64,000 nt of DNA from Fructobacillus apis (GTDB lineage Bacteria; Bacillota; Bacilli; Lactobacillales; Lactobacillaceae): positions 310,001-374,000 of the forward strand of contig NZ_JAMWYK010000001.1 of NCBI RefSeq assembly GCF_023893635.1, given 5' to 3'. Within the stretch, counting starts at the first letter, position 1. Every line of letters starts with the position of its first letter. The notes below the pieces were generated by a model that worked only from the letters and a program-made list of their open reading frames with translations, searched no databases and was not told the DNA's origin. The translations under genes were made by a program, and so were the position numbers. Below are positions 9,701 to 18,385 of this stretch, piece after piece.

Positions 9701-10111
9701 GATCCACTGGTCGTAGTTATTCTTATCCTTGGATTCGGGAAGGCTTAACAAGTAGTCGATGTAGAACTGGTCGCGTCCTTCGTTTTTTGCTCGTTGAATT
9801 TCCTTACTGATACGAGCAACTTTTTCGACCTTTTTCAGGTTGACCCACTTACCGACAACGGCACTTTCAGGGTCGTCAAAGGTAACGTCGTCAACTGTGT
9901 CGTACTCTGTGTTCGTGTTGAGATTTCCCGAGTTCACCGCTTGGTCGGCCTGCCATGAATAGGTATCAGCAGAGGCGTCTAAGCCGAGCGGTGACATCCC
10001 CAAAAGAGCGGAAAAGGTACTGGTACCGATTCCACCGGTTAAGGCGATTGAGATTAAGAAAGACTGTAGGACGACTTTCTTCTTTTTTTGCATTTCTGTT
10101 TTCGTGATCAT
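3770..10111 (-). CDS. Giant cell-wall-anchored protein with DUF1542-like repeats
   Basis: This is a 2113-residue surface protein. A signal peptide (KKKK then a hydrophobic stretch, about residues 9-48) is followed by a roughly 200-residue domain shared with the neighbouring paralog (AVVGKWVNL, WIDYQV, YVGGKTQI). A very long series of three-helix repeats follows, with the pattern ID..NLT..EK..AK..ID.A, typical of Ebh/FmtB-type DUF1542 proteins. Near the middle is an Ala/Lys/Glu coiled-coil stretch and a Gly/His/Asp-rich linker (about residues 1000-1150). The C-terminal part has 85-residue units beginning S(L/V)(A/D)DQK. It ends with the sorting signal LPEAG, a hydrophobic helix and KKRNEG. The role inferred is adhesion or cell-surface stalk. 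The ribosome binding site is weak (AGGA, about 10 bp before ATG). Confidence 0.93.
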   Translation of the reverse strand: MITKTEMQKKKKVVLQSFLISIALTGGIGTSTFSALLGMSPLGLDASADTYSWQADQAVNSGNLNTNTEYDTVDDVTFDDPESAVVGKWVNLKKVEKVARISKEIQRAKNEGRDQFYIDYLLSLPESKDKNNYDQWIDYQVKNVYVRKDPDTGKNIAAYVGGKTQISIWPIGRANSVSILTGKDGQPNSYKEYKRYSRNRNDYRKVDPKGRVVFAGVAVEPTKTIFTKVEYPNLGKEHKIVLSDDFDKNVDSIKVGYTPDGSTDALNLPDQYYTTPRLQVRTQTVLKKEIQEALAKRVESKTKKAAAKAEIEKVKKEIHARIDQDDTLNHQEKQDQHFEVDKAFAGIDYDIDKKDNAKDVQDVIDDRKKAAEAKHKSNAAVKDRKQEVFAAIDAAAKQKRAEIDSDPDLTNEEKEKIYPDIDKVTEKLKQKFDTVQNADDLEDKIFSHLPGEAYAEVVVKPNQTLDERKDSAKTSIENTGETVKTDLEQRATTAKAKIDLDGGLTPDEKQTQKNAIDNAVKKAKDDLDSKEANDAMKVNAIRAKAEADLKILTDKKKEARRSAARLVNDKLTDIKHNDQLTSEQKAQYDNDLTGDYQDFVHRVDAARTTDEIPSVTAGSDFAKSVENSVKVDADAFEKTKSKAKDDVQKKANKAIADIKEMNNLTDGQKDEAYRQVQVEADRINKSIGEATDAARVEELVKNAEMPIPNNLPIDQLIQVAKNDADADANEAEGEIAANQGLEGDQIAQLKADIESAKKAFQESFDGAPDANELARRKSEKTLANAIETARTNMAQFAADNLRKKEEALKQAKNSAKDTVQKDANNKRAAIDEMTDLSQNQRDKLKQLITDAENKVDQRIDGVTNFDKQDDDIAKAKQGNDLEDALNKAKGELAGKLLDNKKQARKALIDQKEKDAIATIDKLNSLSTDEKNKAKSDIAAAAKKNRDSISAATDDTDFENKNTDLSGDKGLADIVEQAKNADWNKASQAAAEAEKSKKDAEQAAKAKEKADGEEASAKETNRIAQEKKQSEAEKKRQADEAKSTADTDKKKADGDKAKADNEYQVAKQKADEAEKQSENSENHNENTGGSGDSEHAGGQETGGHDDNKHQDGSDSKPSVEDLKKDASDKKEAADRAGIAANDAAQAAETAAQNAETAKTNADNAANAAKGTAATLTDKEAAAKNADSANTAAQEKAAKDDAKRREALETAKKAAQAAIDKQKADAEKKVKAMLDLAKDTNGTIDSDVQKKATDELKKIDEDYQKAKTGISSAQDSDSVANSKNDFNANGAVDSVKDELNNKKSSIEDQKQAAKDALKKKIADANDSLDKLDGLDEQSKAIVKDKLKADANKAKDDIENRVAGLDKLVDGGKHDTDSLVDIVNNTNFDQDVQDAKNKVKQFADALKKAEDKVKNESNDQQARIDRMDNISSADKEKAKEKVRAAERDALAKVDASTSADDIKAKEADGHSFRMETDNVFADLNNQESLDNQKKELIGLIEQDASLKKDAINGMDNLSQSEKSQAGKSLDKEAERVIKKLDGSKTKDELTQNFQNDQYEKNAAEILEGVGKNDSLYKQKVKGMNAVDADADALKAEIDALDKLSKDDKEKAKADIDSAATKAKDKIDDSSDTDTLIKNGLEATFPAARDRIKENVAQKPSLADQKSEAKAAIDRDAEAKKSSIDGMDNLSTKEKAKAKADLDAAVLKDKAAVDGAKNKDALVVQKSADSYGDNVKNVDDDVKKTPSLDDQKKASKQQIDDDADQHKENINAMDKLAKDEKKKAGQTIDEAADKAKKGIDATDDKDQLNVRNDDTTYSDAVKDISDKIDAIPSLADQKEAAKADVDKVAAEKKAAIDKMKNLTKDQKNKAKAAIDAAAEKNKAAIDTTVNKDKLTDQIDDPTFDDQVQKVDEQMASNGSVDDQKASVAKQMEDALEKAKARIDRDPTLSAEQKASQKAALDQNWSQKKAALMQAEDADVLSFEKEAVMDLFEDVHLSGLSLDEQKDAAKNKVMAMKQVIEKDLNLTHFKKELRLKMLDKVQSDFFAKLEKAESTDDIRGLLMAFEEALSSAQDGHLTALPEAGKREGLANMLTEVILGVMAAMTSVAYFATKKRNEG

Positions 10112-10125
10112 ATACAGTAATCCTA

Positions 10126-10158
10126 GTTTAAATTTATTTTGACTAAATAAGTTTAAAC
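10126..10158 (-). promoter_or_regulatory. Long palindrome in the adhesin 5' leader
   Basis: The arms GTTTAAATTTATTT (10126-10139) and AAATAAGTTTAAAC (10145-10158) pair at 13 of 14 positions around a 5-base loop. In the minus-strand mRNA the hairpin sits immediately before the weak ribosome binding site of the giant surface protein. It may be a translational or stability element, or an operator. Confidence 0.6.
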
Positions 10159-10265
10159 GCCTAATATTGCGGGCGATGACGCGTTTTATGACAAAAAGAT
10201 GTATTTTTATATCGTACTTTGCAAAGCGCTAGAATTGACTAAAAAGAATTAGAATATAAAAACGA

Positions 10266-10303
10266 AAAAGAGGGCAATGTCTTAGACATTGTCCTCTTTT
10301 TCT
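10266..10303 (-). terminator. Terminator of the second adhesin gene
   Basis: On the minus strand AAGAGGACAATGTC/GACATTGCCCTCTT forms the stem and is followed by T-rich sequence. It separates the two adhesin transcription units. Confidence 0.9.
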
Positions 10304-10322
10304 TAAAACGTGTGCTGGCTGC

Positions 10323-13300
10323 TTAGTGCTTCTTCGTCGTCACAAAGAAAATGCTCGTACCCGCTGTCGCGACGAGCATGATAAAGGCCAGGAAGTGCTT
10401 CTTTACCTTGCGAGCCGTTTGTGGCATGACATGCTTAGCAAAGGCCAACGGTTCGGCCGTGACTTTGCCAGGCTTAACACCCGTCTTATTCTTATTTTCC
10501 ATATCCGTTACGATACCTTCAGTCTTGTGATCAAAGGAGGTGTCGAACTTAATCGCATCCAAGTCGTCGATGTTGCCGGCGCCATCCATGCGGTTCTTAG
10601 CCCTCTGGGCCTCGTCGTCGATGGCCGCCTTCGCCTTGTCCTTGTCGGCCTGCGGCACGTTTGGCAGGTTATCAATGGCTTCCTTGGCCTTCTTGGCCTT
10701 GTCATCGATGTCCGCCTTGGCGTCCTTCTTCTGGTCGGCCAAAGACTTGTGCTTTTTCACGTCGTCGTTGATGTCGTCCAGGTCCTTCTTGAACCCGTCC
10801 TTACCATCCTTACCAGTCCCATTGTTCAGGTCGTCCGGCGTCTTGGCACCGTCAATCTTATCCTTGGCCTTCTTGGCCGCGTCGTCGATTTGCTTGCGGT
10901 GTTTAGCCTTGTCAGCGGCTGGCAGAGCTGGGTTATCATCGATGGCCTTCTTAGCCTTGTCGGCGTCGTTGTCAATGGCGCTCTTGGCGTCCTTCTTCTG
11001 GTCGTCAAACGGCTTGTGGTTGTTCATATCATCATCGACATGGCCCTTGGCCTTGTTGAAGTCGGCGTTGGCATCCTTACCGGCACCGCCGTTCAAATCG
11101 TCGGCGTTCTTGGCACCATCAATCTTATTCTTGGCCTTCTTGGCCGCGTCGTCGATGGCGTCCTTATCCTTCTTCTTGTCATCACTTGGCAAGTTCGGAT
11201 CGTCATCGATGGCTTTCTTTTCCTTGTCAGCGTCGTTGTCGATGTTGTTTTTGGCGTCCTTCTTCTGGTCGTCCAGAGACTTGTGCTTCTTGACGTCGTC
11301 GTTGACATCATCTGATGCCTTCTTGAAGTCACCTGCGGCATCCCCGGCTTTACCAGAATGACCGTCGTTTCCGTGCAAGTCCGCGGCATCCTTTGAACCG
11401 TCGATCTTGTCCTTGGCCTTCTTGGCCGCGTCGTCGATTTCCGCCCGGTGCTTTGCCTTGTCTTCTTCAGGCAGAGCCGGGTTGTCGTCGATGGCCTTTT
11501 TGGCCTTGTCGGCGGCGTCATCGATGCCCTTCTTGGCGTCTTTTTTCTGGTCGTCAAACGATTCGTGGTGGTCGGTGTCGTTCTTCACGTCGTCGGCCGC
11601 TTTCTTGAAGTCACCTGCGGCTTCCCCCGCCTTACCAGAATTGCCGTCGTTTCCGTGCAAGTCGTCGGCGTTCTGCGCGCCGTCAATCTTTTTCTTGGCA
11701 TCCTTGGCGGCGTCGTCAATCTTTGCCTTCGCCTTGTCCTTATCAGGCTGGGGCAGGTTCGGATTGTTGTCGATTGCCTTCTTTGCCTTGTCGGCGTCGT
11801 TGTCGATGGCGCCCTTGGCGTCCTTCTTCTGGTCGTCCAGGGATTCGTGCTTGTTCACATCCCCATCGACCTTGTTCTTGTCACTGTCAAAGTCCGAAGC
11901 GGCCTGGCCTGCTTTACCCGACTTACCATCATTGCCGTGCAAATCATCGGCGTCTTTCGCGCCGTCGATTTCACCCTTGGCTTTCTTGGCGGCATCGTCG
12001 ATGGCAGCCTTGTCCTTGTCCTTATCGGATTGTGGCAAGTTCGGGTTGTTATCGATGGCCGTCTTGGCCTTGTCAGCGTCGTCATCGATGCCTTTTTTAG
12101 CATCATTCTTCTGCTTATCCAAAGAATCGTGATGATTCACGTCGTCGTTAACACCATCGGCCGCCTTCTTGAAGTCGCCCTTGGCGGCAGCGGCGTTTCC
12201 GCCCTGCCCATCGTTACCATTCAAATCGTCGGCATTCTTCGAACCGTCAATCTTACCCTTGGCGTCCTTAGCCGCCTTATCAATGTCGGCCTTGTGCTTG
12301 TCCTTATCTGCCTTTGGCAAGTTTGGATTGTTATCGATGGCCTGCTTAGCCTTGTTGGCTGCGTCGTCAATGTCACCCTTGGCCTTGTTCTTCTGGTCAT
12401 CCAAAGATGGGTGTCCCTTCAAACCGTCGACTGTGTCCTTCGATGGGTCAACATCACCATCCGTATCGATGTCATCGGCGTTGTTGTCACCATCGACTTT
12501 GGTCTTTGCTTTACCGGCTGCGTTGTCGATGGCGTCCTTCGCCTTGTTCTTTTCGTCTTGGTTCAGGTCGTCGCGCTTGTCGATGTCGTCTTTTGCCTGC
12601 TTTGCCTTACCATCGATTGCGTCTTTGGCATCGTTCTTCAGGTCCGTGATGGTCTTCTTTCGATCAGCATCCAAAATAGCCTGAATTTGAGCTGCCAAAG
12701 TCGAGTCCTTAGTGGTCTTTTCAACAGCGTCAGCATCGGCGTTTCCGTCGTAAGCCTTCTTGGCGTCCGCAACTAAAGCATCAATCTTCGCCTTCTCGAC
12801 AGCCTGTTCCTTCTTTGAGAGGTTCGTCATGCCAGCGAGCGTGTTATCTGCGTCGGTTCCCTGTTGGTCCATAGCATTCTGACCCTTCTTAATTTGGTCA
12901 GGAATCGAGTCGCCGGACTTGTGTGTGCCCTTAATCGTCGTGATTTCCGTCTTTGCGCCCGTATCGGAAGACGTGTCTTCGGCATCCGTAATCTTAGTGG
13001 CGTTGTTCATCCGCTTAATCACAGCGTTGTAAGCAGCATCCAAAGCCTGCAACTGACGGTTTCGTTCGGGCGTATCAATGGTCTTGTCATTCAAGATGGC
13101 GTTTCGTTGATTTTCGTAGTCGCTCCGGTTCTTGAAATCATTGATCAACTTTTGAAGTTGGTCGTTTCGATCAAGGTCCTTTTCATCCACGGCAATCTTA
13201 TCGGCAAAGTTTGACGCGACCGTTTCCAGATCCTGCGTCTTCTTGGCTGCCTGTAAGTCAGCCAAGGCCTTTGTGTAGTCGTTTTGCAAATCCGTCAATC

Positions 13301-14741
13301 GACCAGTAATCTGTGCGTGGGTCAACGTCTTGTTGTTTTGAATAGCAGACTTAGCATCGTTGTATGCGTTTGTTAAGTTGGTGGTTGATTGCTTGGATGA
13401 ATCACTAAAGCTCTTGCCACCCTTCACAACGATTTGCCTATATTTTGTCTGGATGTCGTTTTCGATATCAAAAATCTTTTGGGCGGCATCTTTATCCGTC
13501 GCAACAATGTTCGTCAGTTGGTTTCCAAAACTCGTGTTAAACGAATCAGAAGAAGTTTGGAAGCCGGTTGCTTCCGACTTCGTCAAGTCCTTGTTGTAAG
13601 CAATTTCAGCGTCTTTTGCTAACTTTGTCTGGCTCAAAGCGGCACGGGCATCCTTTATACGGTCGGCAATGGATTCACCGTTTTCATTTCCATAGCCTTG
13701 CATGGTTGTGACAGTCTTGGTACCCATTTCCTTAATCTTATCCGGATTGACCGCATCCAAGCTAGTTTGGTCATTAAAGAAGTTCTCTGATGCTGTGTAA
13801 GCATCTTCAACTTTCTGCTTTTCGGTCGCCTTTTCAGCGTTCGTCCAGGTTGGGTTATTCGCAATCTTTTCTTCGGCTGCCTTTCGAGCGGCGTTGATGT
13901 CAGAACGGGCACTGACTTTAGCAGCCGTGGAAGCGTCGGCTTTCTTCTGGTCGTCTGCAACACGCTCTTTTAGTTTGTCATTACTGCTTGTAAATTCAAT
14001 TTTTTCAGTAGTGAAGAAGTTATCGTGTCCTGACCCACCTTTTCTCGAATTTGACGTGTATGAAATTTTAATGTAATGATTTGAATAGTCTTGTACTGGG
14101 AGGGTATAAAGTGTTCCACTATCATTGTGAACCGTGTGATCACGTCCACCAACCATGGCGTTTCGTTCTTCATCAGATTGACCACCGTAGTTCGTTCCAG
14201 TGTAGAAGAAGGCTAGCATGGGATCTTTATCTTTACCGTTATCTGTTCGCGATGGATTGTTATCGTTTGACGTATAAACATGAATTGAATTATCCCCACC
14301 ACAAGATGTCAGTTTAATTTGAGTAACACCACCAATGTAATCGGCAATCAGTTTTCCTGTTGTTGAATCTTGGTGAACAAAAATTTTTTAAACTTGATAA
14401 TCAATGAATTCATTTGAATTCTTACTATCCTTTGCAACGCCATTGACCGGAAGTAAATCAACGTATTTTCCAACAACGGCAGCTTCTGGGGAACTGAATT
14501 TAATCGTATCAGTTGACGCATGTGGAGTTGAATCGTATGGTAGCCCAGCCCATTTTGGAAGATTATCCTCTGGTCTTCCACCGAGCTGTACCTGATCAGC
14601 CATTACCGCCTGATCGTGTGCTGTAATTGTCGCAGCCGCTGTGGGCCCGACGCCGTTTGTTCCAAGTAATAGCATGATGGCCATTGATGTGTACAAACAA
14701 GTGCGGGTCATTTTCTTATTAGACTTATTTAAGTGTTTCAT
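10323..14741 (-). pseudogene. Second giant surface protein, interrupted by an in-frame stop
   Basis: Read through, this frame encodes 1472 residues. It has a signal peptide (about residues 1-38) and the N-terminal domain shared with the protein at 3770-10111 (AVVGKYVDL, FIDYQV, YIGGVTQI). A helical region follows, then seven near-identical Asp/Lys-rich repeats of about 88-95 residues (S(L/F)DDQKKDAK...ID...ADDL.G). The tail has MPQTA, a hydrophobic helix and TTKKH, an unusual sorting signal. A TAA at 14388-14390 stops translation after 117 codons. Upstream and downstream pieces are in the same frame, and the paralog has a lysine codon there, so this is a nonsense substitution rather than an indel. 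No good restart site was seen before the next ATG (14219). It could be decay, natural population variation or a sequencing error. The first 700 bp are more AT-rich than the repeats. Confidence 0.85.
10550..12415 (-). repeat. Tandem array of about seven 265-285 bp coding repeats
   Basis: Consecutive units recur at about 12400, 12115, 11835, 11550, 11275, 11000 and 10735 (minus strand). Each encodes a segment that starts with S(L/F)(D/A)DQKKDAK, continues with ID..AD.AKKAID(N/D)(N/D)P.LP..DK, then ID.AAK.AK.KIDG...ADDL and a Gly/Asn-rich linker with LHGNDG. A more diverged unit precedes them. Such arrays often vary in copy number between strains. Confidence 0.9.
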
Positions 14742-14811
14742 CTTAAAAATAACCTCTGTATATTTGTGATTAACAACAAACTTATTTTAGTCCTGTTCTA
14801 AAAAAGTGACG

Positions 14812-14840
14812 ATTATATTTCAGTGTCATTCTTGTGTCTC
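14812..14840 (-). promoter_or_regulatory. Likely promoter of the second adhesin gene
   Basis: GAGACA (14835-14840), a 17 bp spacer and a perfect TATAAT (14812-14817) lie about 70 bp upstream of the start codon in an AT-rich stretch. Confidence 0.6.
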
Positions 14841-14927
14841 TTTTGTTACAAAAGGTTATTCTAAATTAGAAACATTCTTTACAATACTCATACTTTTATA
14901 AATTATTGAATTATTTTAAAAATAAAA

Positions 14928-14957
14928 AAGCAGCTGGTTTTCCAGCTGCTTTTTAAA
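14928..14957 (-). terminator. Terminator after camS
   Basis: AAAGCAGCTGG/CCAGCTGCTTT is a perfect stem with T-runs on both sides. Confidence 0.92.
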
Positions 14958-14972
14958 TGATTCAATTAAAAC

Positions 14973-16112
14973 TTACATCATCGTTACTTCGTAAGACTTA
15001 TCGTCTGACTTACGAACCAGGAGGGCCTGTGTTTCGTTGGCCGTCTTGATGGTGATCTGAACGTTTGCTGACGATGGCAAGAACTTCACGGCTGCCGATG
15101 AGACATAATTCGTAAAGGCCTCAATTTCAGTCTGTGAGTAGAACTGCGTGGTAACCGTCACCTTCATCGACGTCATCTTGCCGTTCTCAAACTTACCCGT
15201 AGCGGTTGCTCCAGCGATGTTTGGGAAGAAGTTCGCGATGTCGTTCTTGAAGTTCGTAAAGCCGGTGTTTTCGTCGGAACCAAGTGATGAGCCATCGGAT
15301 GATTCCTTCGGGAAGACCACCGTCTTCTGATCGATTGGCGTCCAAGCCGTCAAGCTCGTACTACGCTTTGACGTGGCTTCTGAGTAGAAGTATCCACCAC
15401 CCAATGAATCTTCAGGCGCGTTGGCGTACATCGCCAAGACGATTGGGATGTTCTTGGCCACCCCTTCCTGTTCACGGATACGCTTGATGATTTTCGGTGC
15501 AATCTTCTTTCCGTAGTTAATGCGTTGTTCTTCGGAAATGTTTTGGTAGTAGTTTGCCCCGAACTGTTCCTTTTGGTAGATGTCTTGCGTGTTCATTGCC
15601 ACACCGACAACCATCCCCGCCAAACGCAGGTTGGAACCATCCTTTGTCATGAAGTCCTGTTCGGTCATGCTCTGAATGTAGATCGGCTCACGGGAGCTGT
15701 CTGTCTTCCCGTTATCCTTTGGATTCAAACCGTTCTGATTGGAATCCGACTGACGCCCAAGCAAGGAAGACATCGTATCGGAACTCAGGTACTGTCCTTC
15801 TTGGAAGATGTAACGCCCCGTCTTGAAGTGACTCTTAGCAACGTTTAGCAAACCAGACTCAAAGTCCTTCGTGTCCACTTGGTTTCCTTGAGACGTAGCC
15901 GTCAAACCACGGGCTGCAGAGGTCAAGTAGTGACCGTCTTTGATAACCGTCTGATATTGACCAGCTCCGTTTTGTGTCAGTTGCACACCCTTGTTCTTGT
16001 TGATGGAAGGACCAACGGATGACAAGTTAACAAAGTAGAAGAAAAGGCCAAGAACGATGACCAGTGCAAGACCAATCCAAATCCAGCTTTTCGTTTTGAT
16101 ACGTTTAAACAT
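14973..16112 (-). CDS. camS: CamS family protein (sex pheromone cAM373 precursor family)
   Basis: The 379-residue protein matches the CamS/YerH family by its body (SMTEQDFMT, LAGMVVGVAMN, PIVLAMYANAPEDSLGGGYF) and by position as the last gene of pcrA-ligA-camS, as in many Firmicutes. Its cellular role is unsettled; in enterococci the lipoprotein signal peptide yields a peptide pheromone. Here the N-terminus (RIKTKSWIWIGLALVIVLGLFFYFV) has no lipobox cysteine, so it is predicted to be held by an uncleaved membrane helix and is unlikely to release a lipoprotein-type pheromone. The ribosome binding site AGAGGA precedes the ATG. Confidence 0.9.
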   Translation of the reverse strand: MFKRIKTKSWIWIGLALVIVLGLFFYFVNLSSVGPSINKNKGVQLTQNGAGQYQTVIKDGHYLTSAARGLTATSQGNQVDTKDFESGLLNVAKSHFKTGRYIFQEGQYLSSDTMSSLLGRQSDSNQNGLNPKDNGKTDSSREPIYIQSMTEQDFMTKDGSNLRLAGMVVGVAMNTQDIYQKEQFGANYYQNISEEQRINYGKKIAPKIIKRIREQEGVAKNIPIVLAMYANAPEDSLGGGYFYSEATSKRSTSLTAWTPIDQKTVVFPKESSDGSSLGSDENTGFTNFKNDIANFFPNIAGATATGKFENGKMTSMKVTVTTQFYSQTEIEAFTNYVSSAAVKFLPSSANVQITIKTANETQALLVRKSDDKSYEVTMM

Positions 16113-16163
16113 CGTGTTTCCTCTTTAATTGCTTGGTTGAAAGTGGGGCATTCGCGCTTTTCT

Positions 16164-16246
16164 CCTTTGGCCTCAGCCAAAGGAACCAGCGTCATCGGCT
16201 TACTGCTGTCTTAAAAGCGAGGCTCTATGACAGTCGCTTGCCGATG
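16164..16246. other. Structured spacer between ligA and camS
   Basis: A perfect hairpin CCTTTGGC-CTCA-GCCAAAGG (16164-16183) is followed by a longer imperfect one with arms CATCGGC (16193-16199) and GCCGATG (16240-16246), helped by ACT/AGT and GTC/GAC pairs inside. There is no T-run, so it is not a normal terminator. It may be an mRNA processing or stability element. Confidence 0.6.
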
Positions 16247-16258
16247 GAAAGCGTTTCA

Positions 16259-18310
<2,052 letters not shown>

Positions 18311-18335
18311 TTACTTTCTTACTATGTACAAGGGC

Positions 18336-18376
18336 GACTTTGACGGTTTTTACGCTGTCAAAGTCAGACCCGACTG
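18336..18376. repeat. Short palindromic intergenic element (copy a)
   Basis: A perfect inverted repeat GACTTTGAC (18336-18344) / GTCAAAGTC (18357-18365) runs directly into AGACCCGACT. The segment AAAGTCAGACCCGAC recurs at other intergenic loci in this window. It lies between pcrA and ligA. Confidence 0.6.
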
Positions 18377-18385
18377 TGATTCTTT

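Noticed and set aside
4400-9748. Hydrophobic plus-strand frames opposite the intact adhesin gene
   Set aside because: Same effect of antisense reading of helical repeats; no start signals.
10326-12776. Long plus-strand open frames opposite the second adhesin gene, rich in Val/Leu/Ile
   Set aside because: They are the reverse complement of Asp/Lys/Ala-rich repeat codons, have no ribosome binding sites, and the minus-strand frame has signal peptide, repeats and sorting signal.
14219-14222. Translation restart of the second adhesin after the TAA
   Set aside because: No Shine-Dalgarno sequence before this ATG, and the product would lack a signal peptide.
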